Assembly: GCA_905215205.1 (NCBI GenBank)
Contig: CAJMPK010000032.1
Coordinates: 1-11,896 of the forward strand
Reading direction: 5' to 3'
From: an uncultured bacterium
Lineage (GTDB): Bacteria; Actinomycetota; Coriobacteriia; Coriobacteriales; Coriobacteriaceae
Length of the DNA stretch: 11,896 nucleotides
The notes beneath the pieces are model-generated. The model did no database searches. It was not told the origin of the DNA and saw only the letters and a program-made list of their open reading frames with translations. The stretch's first letter is position 1. The number at the start of each line of letters is the position of its first letter. Shown here one piece after another: positions 5,689 through 11,896 of the stretch. The translations under genes and the position numbers were made by a program.

Positions 5689-6509
5689 AGCGGGCGATTC
5701 ATCCCATAAAGGCGGACATGATGCGTTTGCACAGGATGTTTCCGGCGAAGTTTGGTCTTGCGCTTATGCTGGCGTTCGGCCTTCTCTTCGGCATCTTTCT
5801 AAAAAACGGAACAACGTTGCTCGCCTTTGGCAATAGCGTTTTTGGGGAGGATATTGGCTTCTGCTGGAATGTAATCGATCCTTCTGCACCCGATGAGTCC
5901 CTTGTGCGTAGCGCCTTTGCCGGCACATCTCTGCTTGTGCCGCTCATCGTTTGCTTGGTAATTCTACAGGAGCGTGGCTATGAAGAGGGCTGCCGAATTT
6001 CTTTGGCAAGAGGTCTCAACCGCTTTTATGGGGCTCTAGCCCATGCATTTTCGTCTGCTTTAATAATTGGCGCAGCATATAGTGCGCTTTGCCTTCTTCT
6101 TTTTGCAATAGCCATAATACGTGGAGGGCATAACTACTCGCACGACATGCTAACTGTATTTTTGCCTGCAATGATAGTCAACGCCGTATTGGTGATATCG
6201 GTTGCGCTGGAGACGGTGACCATCTATCGGATTACAGGCAGCGCCGTATTGAGCGGGGCTGTGGTAATAATCGGATTTGTCATGAGCTTGACGCTCTACG
6301 GAACTTACCTTCAGACGCCCATACTGTCCTTGCGATGGATTTTCTTTCTTCCGGGGCCGTACCTTGGAGTCGGATGTGCCCTTGGGTATAGCGATATGGG
6401 GCAGCTGACGCTTCTGGGATATGGCGCGGCAGCCAGCTGTCTATCGGTATTGATTTACGCTCTCGTGAGCTTTCGCGCTGGGGGTGTGCTCAATGGCTCG
6501 TCAGATTAA
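5685..6509 (+). CDS. ABC-2-type transporter permease (LanE/LanG-like)
   Basis: A 274-residue integral membrane protein with about six hydrophobic segments (near residues 22-40, 79-95, 119-146, 157-178, 186-206 and 242-264). The pattern of a long extracellular loop after helix 1, then a second helix followed by the charged ERGYEEGCRISLARGLNR stretch (96-113), is that of ABC-2 permeases that partner BcrA/LanF ATPases. It overlaps the ATPase gene by 4 bases and the second permease gene by 17 bases, so all three are translated from one message and probably form one exporter with a heterodimeric membrane part. Substrate unknown. Sequence is low in recognisable motifs, so family placement rests on topology and context. 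Confidence 0.8.
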   Translation: MKRAIHPIKADMMRLHRMFPAKFGLALMLAFGLLFGIFLKNGTTLLAFGNSVFGEDIGFCWNVIDPSAPDESLVRSAFAGTSLLVPLIVCLVILQERGYEEGCRISLARGLNRFYGALAHAFSSALIIGAAYSALCLLLFAIAIIRGGHNYSHDMLTVFLPAMIVNAVLVISVALETVTIYRITGSAVLSGAVVIIGFVMSLTLYGTYLQTPILSLRWIFFLPGPYLGVGCALGYSDMGQLTLLGYGAAASCLSVLIYALVSFRAGGVLNGSSD

Positions 6510-7311
6510 AAGACTTCTCCAGTCAGAATTGAAGCATGTGAGCAAATGGGCGTACGCCTTAATCCTGGTAATTTATGCGTGCATGGTGGTATTGCAGCTT
6601 AATTCTTTCCCGATGTGGTTCTGTAGCCTCCGTGAGAACAGTTTCTTGGGCTTTTTCCCAGACCCGACGCTTCGGCTATCGGCAGAGGATGTCCTTCTAT
6701 TTGGTAATGCAGGGGTTTTTCGCGGTCTGCTGTTCAACGTAGCCCCGTTGGCTCATGCATTGTTCTTTCCGTTCATCGTGGCTTGCATTGTGCCGCGCTT
6801 TGTCAGTTCGGGCTTTATTGAGGAACCGTGGGGGTTGTCGGAGGCTCGGGGAGGGAAACGTGTGTGCGCTATCGTTGCGCGAGTGGTGCTGTCTTCTTTT
6901 GCCCTTTTGGGCGCGTTTATCCTGTCGAGTGTCGTTTTGTACTGTCTTAACTGCGTAATCGTTTTGGATGCTCAGCAGTATTTCGACCTGAATATTTTTT
7001 GCTATCGACTTCTTCTGGCGAGTGTCGTCTGCCTTGCATACGTGGTCTCTTGCGTGATCGCTGTTTCCTATTTTGGGTCCGGTTTCGGTCCGATTGGCAT
7101 GCTGTTGCTTGTCAACGTTGTAGCGATCTACATACAGCTCGGGGCCAATTCCATGCTTCCGCTTCCAGCCTCGATGCTCATGTGGATTTGTGGCGTGACC
7201 CCGTTGGGGAATAGTCAATGCATTTCAATTCTAATTGACTGCCTAATCAATGTAGCAAGCGTTTTCACCATTTGCTTTACCGTAGACCGATTGCGGTCGA
7301 GATTTCTTTGA
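6493..7311 (+). CDS. ABC-2-type transporter permease, second subunit
   Basis: A 272-residue membrane protein with about six hydrophobic segments (near residues 19-37, 84-102, 128-155, 171-193, 199-215 and 242-263). Like its upstream partner it has a helix-2 end followed by a charged segment (FIEEPWGLSEARGGKR, 108-123), the arrangement seen in LanE/LanG-type and other ABC-2 subunits. The ATG at 6493 is chosen because GGGGG at 6480-6484 lies 8 bases upstream; a GTG at 6484 in frame would add three residues but overlaps that Shine-Dalgarno. The gene begins inside the end of the previous one, in another frame. It is the last gene of the plus-strand block and is followed by a GC-rich hairpin shared with the convergent operon. 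Confidence 0.8.
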   Translation: MARQIKRLLQSELKHVSKWAYALILVIYACMVVLQLNSFPMWFCSLRENSFLGFFPDPTLRLSAEDVLLFGNAGVFRGLLFNVAPLAHALFFPFIVACIVPRFVSSGFIEEPWGLSEARGGKRVCAIVARVVLSSFALLGAFILSSVVLYCLNCVIVLDAQQYFDLNIFCYRLLLASVVCLAYVVSCVIAVSYFGSGFGPIGMLLLVNVVAIYIQLGANSMLPLPASMLMWICGVTPLGNSQCISILIDCLINVASVFTICFTVDRLRSRFL

Positions 7312-7349
7312 TTGTTTGTGAGGGATAATCATACCGAGCATACCAAATA

Positions 7350-7389
7350 CAGGGGGGCGGGCACCGTGGCTGGTGTCCGCCCCCCCCTG
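7350..7389. terminator. GC-rich hairpin between convergent operons (probable bidirectional terminator)
   Basis: CAGGGGGGCGGGCACC (7350-7365) pairs with the segment 7372-7389 (GGTGTCCG, eight C, then TG) around a 6-base loop, with two bulged bases and one mismatch. It lies between the stop of the exporter permease and the stop of the convergent hydrolase. No T-run follows on the plus strand; on the minus strand a weak TGTATTT follows. Very stable, so termination or transcript protection is likely despite the poor U-tract. Confidence 0.6.
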
Positions 7390-7422
7390 GCATGGAAGGT
7401 TTAAGCCTGTGTGATTCGCGAG

Positions 7423-8232
7423 CTAGCGGGCCTGCTTGACCTTTGCCGCTGCCTCGACAAACGACTTCCACAGGTTAAAGTCGGTCTCGAGCGTCTTCCA
7501 CGTGTACTCAGGGTGCCATTGCACGCCCAGACAGAACGGCTGGCCTTCGACTTCGATGCACTCGGGAACGCCGTCGGTTGCCTTGGCGACCAAGCGCGTG
7601 CTCTTACCCAGACGGTCGACGCAGCAGTGATGTGCCGAGTTGGTCTGGATCAGCCTGGCGCCGCCAACCGCGCGCTCCAGCAGCGAGCCCGGCACGACCT
7701 CGACGGGGTGCACGGGATCGTTGAGCACGTGGGTATGGCGCCACTGCGTGCGGCCCTCGCGCGCACCCAGGCTCGGCACGTCCATGCACAGGGTACCGCC
7801 GGTGGCGACGTTGAGCAGCTGCGTGCCGCGGCAGGTGGTAAAGAGCGGCTTTTTGGCGCGGAGCACCTCGTCGACCAGCTTAAACTCAAAGCTATCGCGG
7901 ATCTCGCAGCAGAGGGTGGGGTCGTAGGGTCGATCATCGCCCCAGCGCTTGGGGTTGACGTCCGGGCCGCCGGGAATGGCGATGCCGTCGGCGATTTCAA
8001 CATAATGACGGATAACATCAATATCTTCGGTGATGGACATCTGCAGCGGCAGACCGCCGGCGGCAAGAATGGCATCGACAAAGACGCTTGCGATTTCCTC
8101 GTTGGGGGAGAGCATCTCGGTTAAAAACGGCTCTGCCTCTTCCCAGCGTGGCGCGACGAGGATGAGCGGACGGTCGGCGGGGGCGACGTCGACGTGCGGG
8201 GTGTATGACGATGAAGTGCGAGTTCCGATCAT
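7423..8232 (-). CDS. Gamma-glutamyl hydrolase family protein (peptidase C26, PuuD-like)
   Basis: A 269-residue cytoplasmic class I glutamine amidotransferase-fold enzyme. Visible motifs: IPGGPDVNP (86-94), the nucleophile elbow TTCRGTQLLNVATGGTL with Cys134, TNSAHHCCV (197-205), and QWHPE with His240 and Glu242 completing the triad. Members split gamma-glutamyl bonds, for example gamma-glutamyl-GABA in the PuuD putrescine pathway, or other gamma-glutamyl amides and peptides, releasing glutamate. The start at 8232 is an ATG a few residues before the fold begins; a longer reading to a TTG at 8313 adds unrelated residues and is not preferred. The Shine-Dalgarno is weak (GAAAG). It follows the amino acid transporter ATPase gene by 86 bases on the same strand and may be the last gene of that operon. 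No puu pathway partners are present, so the natural substrate is open. Confidence 0.9.
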   Translation of the reverse strand: MIGTRTSSSYTPHVDVAPADRPLILVAPRWEEAEPFLTEMLSPNEEIASVFVDAILAAGGLPLQMSITEDIDVIRHYVEIADGIAIPGGPDVNPKRWGDDRPYDPTLCCEIRDSFEFKLVDEVLRAKKPLFTTCRGTQLLNVATGGTLCMDVPSLGAREGRTQWRHTHVLNDPVHPVEVVPGSLLERAVGGARLIQTNSAHHCCVDRLGKSTRLVAKATDGVPECIEVEGQPFCLGVQWHPEYTWKTLETDFNLWKSFVEAAAKVKQAR

Positions 8233-8318
8233 AGGTGTTGCTTTCGAATCCGGGTGGACATGGCACAGGGGTGCGCGGGACAAACGCTGGTGATGAATTT
8301 GCCCGCGTGGCAATTGGG

Positions 8319-9083
8319 TTAGTGACCCTTGATGGAGTTGAGGAAGTCCTGGGCGCGCTTGGTCTGGGGGTGGTCGAAGAACTCGTCGGGCGTGCCGGTT
8401 TCCACGATCTGGCCGTCGGCCATAAACACGACGCGGTCGGCCACGCGGCGGGCGAAGTTCATCTCGTGCGTGATGACGATCATCGTCATGCCCTGCTGTG
8501 CCAGACGGACCATGACCTCGAGCACCTCGTTGATCATTTCGGGATCGAGGGCGCTCGTGGGCTCGTCAAAGAGCATGGCCTTGGGCTGCATGGCGAGTGA
8601 ACGGGCGATGGCTACGCGCTGCTGCTGGCCGCCCGAGAGCTGTGCGGGTACCTTATCGGCTTGCTCGGCAACGCCCACGCGGCCCAGCAGGTCCATGGCG
8701 CGCTCACGAGCTTCCTCCTTGGACACGCCCAGCACGTCGACCGGTCCCAGCATGACGTTCTGCAGTACGGTCATATGTGCGAACAGGTTGAACTGCTGAA
8801 ACACCATGCCTAACTCGGCACGCATGCGGGCAAGATCCTTGCCTTCCTGCGGCAGGGGCTCGCCCTCGATGAGGATCTCGCCCGAGTCGATGGTTTCCAG
8901 GCGGTTGATGGTGCGGCACATGGTCGACTTGCCCGAGCCCGAAGGTCCGATCACAACAACGACCTCGCCGCGGTCGACCGACAGATTGATGTCGTTGAGG
9001 ACGTGCAGATCTCCGTAGTGCTTATCGACGTGTCTGAGCTCGATCAGCGGCTGATTGCCGGTGGAAGAGGTGCTCTGTGCCAT
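8319..9083 (-). CDS. Polar amino acid (glutamate-type) ABC transporter ATP-binding protein
   Basis: A 254-residue ATPase of the GlnQ/GluA importer family. All nucleotide-binding motifs are canonical: Walker A GPSGSGKST (46-54), Q-loop Q96 in MVFQQFNLF, signature LSGGQQQR (149-156), Walker B LFDEP (171-175), D-loop SALD and switch His206 in ITHE. The FQQFNLFAHMTVLQNV segment is typical of polar amino acid importers. The ATG at 9083 is preceded by AAGGAG with 9 bases spacing. It starts 36 bases after the stop of the upstream permease gene, so it belongs to the same transcript. It energises uptake through the two permeases encoded at 9120-10609. Confidence 0.95.
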   Translation of the reverse strand: MAQSTSSTGNQPLIELRHVDKHYGDLHVLNDINLSVDRGEVVVVIGPSGSGKSTMCRTINRLETIDSGEILIEGEPLPQEGKDLARMRAELGMVFQQFNLFAHMTVLQNVMLGPVDVLGVSKEEARERAMDLLGRVGVAEQADKVPAQLSGGQQQRVAIARSLAMQPKAMLFDEPTSALDPEMINEVLEVMVRLAQQGMTMIVITHEMNFARRVADRVVFMADGQIVETGTPDEFFDHPQTKRAQDFLNSIKGH

Positions 9084-9119
9084 GGTGCTCGGCTCCTTAT
9101 GACTCGAAATGGTAAAGCG

Positions 9120-9953
9120 TTAGCGGATGATGGTTGCGCCGGTCTTGTGCGAAACATAGACAGCGGCCTTGTTGATCGCGACGTTGATGAGGATGTAGAT
9201 GACCGCGATTACCAGGTAGACCGACACGAGGGCGTCGTAGTTGGTAATGAGCACGCGGGCGTTTTGCATGAGGTCGGGGTAGCTCACCACATAGGCGACG
9301 GTGGTGTCTTTGACTACGACCACAAGCTGCGAAATCAACGACGGAATGATAAACCGAATAGCCTGCGGCAACACGATTTTAAAGGTGATTTTGGCCTTGG
9401 AGAGACCGAGCGCCTGGGCCGCCTCGACCTGGCCGCGCGGCACGGCGTTGACGCCGGCGCGGAAGATCTCGGCAAGTACGCCGGCGGCAGCGAGCGCGAC
9501 GGGAAGCGTGAGCATCCAAAACGACGGCAGCGCGATCTTGTACTGGGGCAGCACCAAAAAGAAGAAGTAGATGAACAGCAGGCTCGGTACGCCGCGGAAG
9601 AAGTCGGTGAGCACGCGGCAGACCAGCTGCAGCGGCTTAATGTCGCTGGTACGGCCGAGCATGAGGGCTAAGCCCAGTACCAGCGCAATGACGCCGGCGG
9701 TGAGTGCGACTTTAACGGTGCCCTCAAAGCCGGCAAGCAAGAACTTCCAGGTGGTGAGGTGCGTAAAGAAATACCAATAGTGGACCGAAAGCTGGCCGGT
9801 CACATAAAAGCGCTGCAGTACCAGGACGGCGAGCGCGGCGACGGCAACAAGCGAGATGGCGGTGCCGATGCGAATCTTGGCGCGCATCTTGGGGCCGGGA
9901 GCCTCGTAGAGCGCATCGCGCATGGTGAGTGCAGGGGAGGAATGCTTGCTCAT
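9120..9953 (-). CDS. Amino acid ABC transporter permease, GluD-like
   Basis: A 277-residue inner-membrane subunit of the HisMQ family. After a roughly 30-residue cytoplasmic N-terminus there is one extra helix (about 31-48), then the BPD-type core helices starting near residue 75. The EAA loop that contacts the ATPase runs from EIFRAGVNAVPRGQVEAAQ to KIVLPQAIR (162-200) and is fully typical. The longer N-terminus and extra helix match GluD-type subunits of glutamate importers as opposed to the shorter GluC type. Its start overlaps the stop of the neighbouring permease gene by 4 bases, which ties synthesis of the two halves together; they probably form a heterodimer. Confidence 0.93.
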   Translation of the reverse strand: MSKHSSPALTMRDALYEAPGPKMRAKIRIGTAISLVAVAALAVLVLQRFYVTGQLSVHYWYFFTHLTTWKFLLAGFEGTVKVALTAGVIALVLGLALMLGRTSDIKPLQLVCRVLTDFFRGVPSLLFIYFFFLVLPQYKIALPSFWMLTLPVALAAAGVLAEIFRAGVNAVPRGQVEAAQALGLSKAKITFKIVLPQAIRFIIPSLISQLVVVVKDTTVAYVVSYPDLMQNARVLITNYDALVSVYLVIAVIYILINVAINKAAVYVSHKTGATIIR

Positions 9954-10609
9954 CGGAGGATCCTCACCTTCTTATCGATATAGTTGCCAATGTGGCTCAC
10001 CACAAAGGCCGTGCCCAGGTAGCCGAGTGCCGAGATAAAGAACGCGGCGACGCCGCCGAGCGAGCGGGTATTGATGTAGCTCACCACGCCGGTGAGCTCT
10101 TGCGGCTTAAGCGGCACCTGACTGCCCAAGGCAGTAGTGAGCATGACGGCGATAAAGAGGTTGGTCATGGGCAGCACGCTCGAGCGCAGCGCCTGCGGAA
10201 TCACGATCTTGGCGAGGATGCGGCTGAAGCTCATGCCCAGCGAGCGGGCGGCTTCGACCTGACCGACGCCAACGGTGTTGATGCCGCTCATAAAGTTCTC
10301 GGAACCAAAGGCTGAGCCCAAAAGGACCGTGGCGACGATAACGCAGGTGCGGTAGGGCAGGACGACCTTGAGCGGCGGCAGCGCATAGACGACGATGATG
10401 AGCAGCGCGATGCCGGGGATGTTACGGAAGACCTGGACATACAGGTCGCCAAAGACGCGCAGCGGCTTGAGCGGCGACACGCGCATCACGGTGACGGCGA
10501 CGGCCAGCACCATGGCGATGACAAACGACTCAAGTGTCATGCCCCAGGTTGCTAGCAGCGCGTCGATATAGTTTTGGCCATAGAGCGACCAGAGCTCGGA
10601 GAGACTCAT
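9950..10609 (-). CDS. Amino acid ABC transporter permease, GluC-like
   Basis: A 219-residue permease of the HisMQ family with about five membrane helices. The N-terminal YIDALLATWGMTLESFVIAM and the FRNIPGIALLIIVVYALPP segment (61-79) are typical for polar amino acid permeases, and the EAA loop (104-139) contains GINTVGVGQVEAARSLGMS followed by KIVIPQALR. A GGGAGG Shine-Dalgarno lies 6 bases before the ATG at 10609. It is separated from the upstream binding-protein gene by 138 bases that contain a terminator-like hairpin, so it may be expressed at a lower level than the binding protein. It overlaps the GluD-like gene by 4 bases. Confidence 0.93.
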   Translation of the reverse strand: MSLSELWSLYGQNYIDALLATWGMTLESFVIAMVLAVAVTVMRVSPLKPLRVFGDLYVQVFRNIPGIALLIIVVYALPPLKVVLPYRTCVIVATVLLGSAFGSENFMSGINTVGVGQVEAARSLGMSFSRILAKIVIPQALRSSVLPMTNLFIAVMLTTALGSQVPLKPQELTGVVSYINTRSLGGVAAFFISALGYLGTAFVVSHIGNYIDKKVRILR

Positions 10610-10633
10610 GCGGACCTCCCGCCGGTAAGGAAA

Positions 10634-10659
10634 GGGGCTCCCGTGTGTACGGAAGCCCC
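10634..10659 (-). terminator. Terminator-like hairpin between binding-protein and permease genes
   Basis: GGGGCT (10634-10639) pairs with AGCCCC (10654-10659), extended inside by CCG/CGG after one mismatch. On the transcribed (minus) strand it is followed by CCCCTTTCCTT, a short T-rich run. It likely terminates part of the transcripts after the binding-protein gene, or stabilises that message's 3' end, giving excess binding protein over transporter. Confidence 0.6.
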
Positions 10660-10747
10660 GACAACTCAGTGAGGAAACAGTTTACCGCAATAAAGCGCAT
10701 CATGCGTTTCCGTATGGTTTCGTTGCGGTCGTTACCAGGCTCGCTGC

Positions 10748-11743
10748 CTAGGCGCCGATCTCGGGCAGCTCGGGAACATTGGTGTCGCCCGTACGGTCGC
10801 CGATGCAGATCTGCCACAGCTCGGTCCAGGTGCCGTCGTCCTCGATCTTCTTAAGGAAATCGTTAACGAAGGCGACGCCGTCGGAATCGAGCGGCAGACC
10901 GATGCCATAGGGCTCCTTGCTGCCGAAGGGCTTGCCGGCGATCTTGTACTTGCCGGGCTCGCGGACCAGGGCGCTCTGCTGCATGTTGTTGTCGATGACG
11001 TAGGCGTCAACACGACCCTGCTGGAGTGCCTGGCGGGCCTCCTCGTCGGTCTTGAACTCCTGCTGGCTGGCCTTGGGGGCGAACTCCTCCAGGATGGCGG
11101 GGCCGTTGGAGCCGGACTGAACGGCGACGTTCTTGTCGGCCAGGTCGTCGACGCTCTTGATGTCGTCGTTATCGGCGAGCACCAGGATAGCCTGCTGGGT
11201 GTAGTAGTAGGGACCGGCAAAGGAGACGAGCTTCTTGCGCTCGTCAGTGATGGTGTAGGTGGCAAAGACGGCGTCGACCTGGCCGTTCTGCAGGACGGAC
11301 TCGCGCGTGTCCGAGGTCACCTGGGTGATCTCGACCTTGTTCTCGCCCAGAATGTAGTTGGACAGGAGCTGCGCGATGCCGGCATCGAAGCCGCGGGTCT
11401 GACCGTCTTTCTCGTTGAGGAGGGAGAAGAGCGTGGAAGTCTGGACGCCACCGATCTTAAAGACGCCGGCGTCCTTGACGGCCGTAGCCCAGGTGCTGGC
11501 GGCGATGGCGTCGTCATCGGCCTTGGGGCCGTTGTCGACGAGCTTGTCGAATGCCTTAGCGTCGAGCGTGGTGGAAGCCTCGGTATCTTCGGAGCTCTTG
11601 GAAGAGCCGGCGGCGGAACCCTTGTCGGCCTCGGCGCTGGTGTCGGAGCAGCCGGCAAGACCAAGGCCGGCGACGGTTGCGAAGGTGGCGGCGACAAAGC
11701 CGCGGCGGTCGAGAACGACCTGCTGGGAGAGGTTCTTGCTCAT
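10748..11743 (-). CDS. Amino acid ABC transporter substrate-binding lipoprotein, glutamate-type, with Tat-like signal
   Basis: A 331-residue extracellular binding protein of the SBP_bac_3 family. The N-terminus has LDRRGFVAATF, a twin-arginine motif, then a hydrophobic stretch ending in the lipobox LAGC with Cys32 as the lipid anchor. Residues 33-60 are a Ser/Glu/Asp-rich linker. The binding domain starts around residue 93; TRESVLQNGQVDAV (146-159; Arg147 is the expected carboxylate-binding Arg), ATYTITDERKKLVSFAGPYY and GRVDAYVIDN (243-252; Asp251 the expected amino-group ligand) are classic. The family delivers glutamate, glutamine or related polar amino acids; glutamate fits the operon best but is not proven. 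AAAGGTG precedes the ATG at 11743. It is the first gene of the uptake operon, about 36 bases behind the predicted start of transcription. Confidence 0.93.
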   Translation of the reverse strand: MSKNLSQQVVLDRRGFVAATFATVAGLGLAGCSDTSAEADKGSAAGSSKSSEDTEASTTLDAKAFDKLVDNGPKADDDAIAASTWATAVKDAGVFKIGGVQTSTLFSLLNEKDGQTRGFDAGIAQLLSNYILGENKVEITQVTSDTRESVLQNGQVDAVFATYTITDERKKLVSFAGPYYYTQQAILVLADNDDIKSVDDLADKNVAVQSGSNGPAILEEFAPKASQQEFKTDEEARQALQQGRVDAYVIDNNMQQSALVREPGKYKIAGKPFGSKEPYGIGLPLDSDGVAFVNDFLKKIEDDGTWTELWQICIGDRTGDTNVPELPEIGA

Positions 11744-11786
11744 GGTAGAACACCTTTCTCAATAAAATCCCTAGCGGTTGAGTAGA

Positions 11787-11816
11787 GTTATACCCTATCG
11801 CGCTCAAATGGGTCAA
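11787..11816 (-). promoter_or_regulatory. Sigma-70-type promoter of the amino acid uptake operon
   Basis: On the minus strand, TTGACC (11816-11811; five of six consensus bases) and TATAAC (11792-11787; five of six) are separated by 18 bases. Transcription would begin near 11780, giving a leader of about 36 bases, too short for a riboswitch. Upstream, AATAAC (11822-11827) and GTTATT (11851-11856) flank CATACTTACCTTATG (11835-11849), a partly palindromic stretch that could be a regulator site. Confidence 0.7.
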
Positions 11817-11858
11817 CACGAAATAACTCAGAAACATACTTACCTTATGGGTTATTCT

Positions 11859-11893
11859 ACCTACCAAAAAGGGACAGGTTTATTTTGGTAGGT
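11859..11893. repeat. Perfect 11-bp inverted repeat at the right edge (REP-like or terminator)
   Basis: ACCTACCAAAA (11859-11869) is the exact reverse complement of TTTTGGTAGGT (11883-11893); the 13-base loop contains GGGACAGG. The plus strand ends in TTTT directly after the stem, so it could terminate a transcript entering from the left. Its GGGACAGG core resembles palindromic repeats associated with REP transposases in other bacteria, but that is memory-based likeness only. It may extend past the window. Confidence 0.55.
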
Positions 11894-11896
11894 TTT

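Noticed and set aside
4927..7311. Firm assignment as a lantibiotic immunity (LanFEG) system
   Set aside because: No precursor peptide, lanthionine synthetase or two-component system is in the window; only the subunit types and layout match, so it is kept as a hypothesis.
7411..8124. Plus-strand open frame opposite the gamma-glutamyl hydrolase
   Set aside because: The minus strand shows all catalytic motifs of peptidase C26; the plus frame has no recognisable domain and no ribosome binding site.
8233..8313. Longer start (TTG at 8313) for the gamma-glutamyl hydrolase
   Set aside because: The extra 27 residues are unlike the family and the start codon is rare; the ATG at 8232 begins just before the fold.
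9003..9671. Long open frame on the plus strand opposite the transporter ATPase and permease
   Set aside because: A shadow frame in GC-rich DNA: its translation is a low-complexity Asp/Arg/Gly/His mix and the minus strand encodes clear conserved proteins.
11744..11786. Riboswitch or T-box in the leader of the uptake operon
   Set aside because: The predicted leader is only about 36 bases, too short for such elements.

Overview
The window looks like a chromosomal segment of a high-GC actinobacterium, most likely a gut Coriobacteriia of the Collinsella type. This is inferred from GC-rich codon use, the gene content and a twin-arginine lipoprotein signal; no rRNA or other phylogenetic marker is present, so the placement is tentative. 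No tRNA, rRNA, CRISPR array or recognisable transposase was seen.

Left part (1-3653). A minus-strand radical SAM gene runs off the left edge. A divergent plus-strand alpha/beta hydrolase follows. Next is a probable two-gene signalling operon: a 626-residue protein with a PAS-like N-terminus, a degenerate GGDEF domain, a receiver domain and an intact HD-GYP phosphodiesterase domain, followed 23 bases later by a single-domain histidine phosphotransfer (HPt) protein. Together they suggest a phosphorelay controlling cyclic-di-GMP breakdown, with the kinase encoded elsewhere.

Middle part (3654-7311). An intergenic region carries a 64-base near-perfect palindrome with an extra half-copy. Then comes a DUF2975-like membrane protein coupled to a small Cro/C1-type regulator, a clear intrinsic terminator, and a tightly overlapping ABC exporter operon (one BcrA/LanF-like ATPase and two six-helix-type permeases). 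This block is visibly less GC-rich than the right part. Related TTATCG/CGATAA elements precede both the regulator pair and the exporter, so the regulator may control both. The layout resembles antimicrobial-peptide immunity or export modules, but no peptide or modification gene is in view.

Right part (7312-11896, minus strand). A GC-rich hairpin separates the convergent exporter from a glutamate-type amino acid uptake operon, read right to left: Tat/lipobox substrate-binding lipoprotein, intergenic terminator-like hairpin, two permeases overlapping by 4 bases, ATPase, and finally a class I glutamine amidotransferase-like gamma-glutamyl hydrolase (peptidase C26). A good sigma-70-type promoter lies upstream of the binding protein. 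The operon suggests uptake of glutamate or a related (possibly gamma-glutamyl) compound coupled to intracellular hydrolysis. The right edge holds an 11-bp perfect inverted repeat resembling a REP-like or terminator element.

The most distinctive items are the GGDEF-REC-HD-GYP protein, whose cyclase site is destroyed but whose inhibitory c-di-GMP site motif is kept, and the DUF2975/XRE/three-gene ABC module with shared operator-like repeats.
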